5,428 nucleotides of DNA from Bacillota bacterium (GTDB lineage Bacteria > Bacillota > Clostridia > Christensenellales > CAG-138). The translations under genes were made by a program, and so were the position numbers. Location: NCBI GenBank assembly GCA_023458615.1, contig JAEWYV010000281.1, positions 1 to 5,428 on the forward strand. The letters run 5' to 3'. Below the pieces are notes generated by a model that was not told the origin of the DNA, did not search any database, and worked only from the letters and a program-made list of their open reading frames with translations. Position 1 is the stretch's first letter; each line of letters begins with the position of its first letter. Shown piece after piece: positions 5,105 to 5,428 of this stretch.

Positions 5105-5428
5105 GTCGTTACTTCCTTGCCTGCCAATTCTGTTTCGCTGCGTGTGTCAATATCCGCCAATTCCAGCGCGAAGCCCGCTTCTACGAGAAGAAGCCGCTCC
5201 ATATGCCGCCGGATGACCGCGCCTCCGCCAATGTCCTCCGTTAAATCCATCAATTCCCCGAACAAATCCTTCGGAAAGATCGCCGGATTTCCGCGAACAC
5301 CGCCAAACCCGAGCGATGCGATCCGTTCCGGATTCGCCGCAAATGCATCCATCAATGCTTTCACGCTCTCCGGCGTGAGATATGGCTGATCGGACACGGC
5401 ATAAAGAATGCCATCTAGCTTAGGCTCC
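5101..5428 (-). CDS. MocA-like molybdenum-cofactor nucleotidyltransferase, C-terminal part (runs off right edge)
   Basis: The last 108 residues are visible, and the frame stays open to the window edge; the GTG at 5397 is an internal valine, not a start. The fragment reads EPKLDGILYAVSDQPYLTPE and then GNPAIFP, GGGAVIRRH and ADIDT. This is the order expected for the C-terminal half of MobA-like NTP transferases of the MocA group, with the DQP(Y)LT metal/nucleotide loop, the GNP-hydrophobic-F acceptor loop and a late DIDT acidic motif. MocA transfers CMP to molybdopterin to make the dinucleotide cofactor of xanthine-oxidase-family hydroxylases. The N-terminal LAAGxSxRMG loop, which helps separate CTP-using from GTP-using members, is outside the window, so the nucleotide is unproven. 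The 4-base overlap with guaD places both in one operon, consistent with a xanthine dehydrogenase-type enzyme upstream. Confidence 0.85.
   Translation of the reverse strand, partial: EPKLDGILYAVSDQPYLTPESVKALMDAFAANPERIASLGFGGVRGNPAIFPKDLFGELMDLTEDIGGGAVIRRHMERLLLVEAGFALELADIDTRSETELAGKEVTT
5112..5118 (-). promoter_or_regulatory. Ribosome binding site for guaD inside the upstream gene
   Basis: The minus strand reads AAGGAAG, 7 bases before the guaD ATG at 5104, and lies within the last codons of the MocA-like gene. With the ATGA overlap at 5104-5101 it supports the chosen start and reinitiation or coupled translation. Confidence 0.65.

Noticed and set aside
4904..5389. 161-codon plus-strand open frame across the guaD-mocA junction
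   Set aside because: It is antisense to two well-supported overlapping genes and its translation resembles no family; the open frame follows from the composition of the opposite strand.

Overview
The window looks like chromosomal DNA from a low-to-mid GC Gram-positive anaerobe, most likely class Clostridia (Bacillota). The reasons are strong AGGAGG-type ribosome binding sites, a long-form (two-domain) hibernation promoting factor, an M29 aminopeptidase of the clostridial type, a guanine deaminase next to a MocA-like molybdenum-cofactor nucleotidyltransferase, and compact intrinsic terminators with U-tracts. This rests on family resemblance recalled from memory; no search was run. There are no tRNA or rRNA genes, CRISPR arrays, insertion sequences or phage genes.

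Layout, left to right. (1) Positions 1-95, minus strand: the first 31 codons of a TldD-type metalloprotease. It starts at TTG behind a strong Shine-Dalgarno and has a good sigma-A promoter further upstream. (2) Positions 96-374: a divergent intergenic region with two short palindromes sharing CTTTA/TAAAG ends. (3) Positions 375-1619, plus strand: a 12-helix MFS transporter of unknown substrate. (4) Positions 1620-1796: a compact control region holding a promoter with a perfect TATAAT, an intrinsic terminator about 16 bases after its expected start, a second promoter overlapping that terminator, and a strong RBS. (5) Positions 1797-2912, plus strand: an M29 aminopeptidase with all metal ligands present. 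(6) Positions 2942-2977: a bidirectional terminator between convergent genes. (7) Positions 3009-3539, minus strand: long-form HPF. (8) Positions 3540-3847: an AT-rich gap with the hpf promoter (overlapping sigma-A and sigma-H-like elements), an orphan rightward promoter and a hairpin terminator, which together could make a small RNA of about 87 nt. (9) Positions 3848-5104, minus strand: guanine deaminase. (10) Positions 5101-5428, minus strand: the C-terminal part of a MocA-like protein, overlapping the guanine deaminase start by 4 bases (ATGA).

The right-hand pair forms the end of an operon for purine breakdown. Guanine deaminase makes xanthine, and a MocA-like protein would mature the molybdenum cofactor of a xanthine dehydrogenase-type hydroxylase, probably encoded beyond the right edge. 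The left half holds two peptide-related metalloenzymes (TldD and M29 aminopeptidase) on either side of a transporter, but nothing shows that they act together. The coding content is conventional. The items worth a second look are regulatory: the promoter-terminator-promoter arrangement before the aminopeptidase, the possible small RNA between hpf and guaD, the dual hpf promoter, and the paired palindromes upstream of the transporter. I found no clear evidence of a new multi-gene system.
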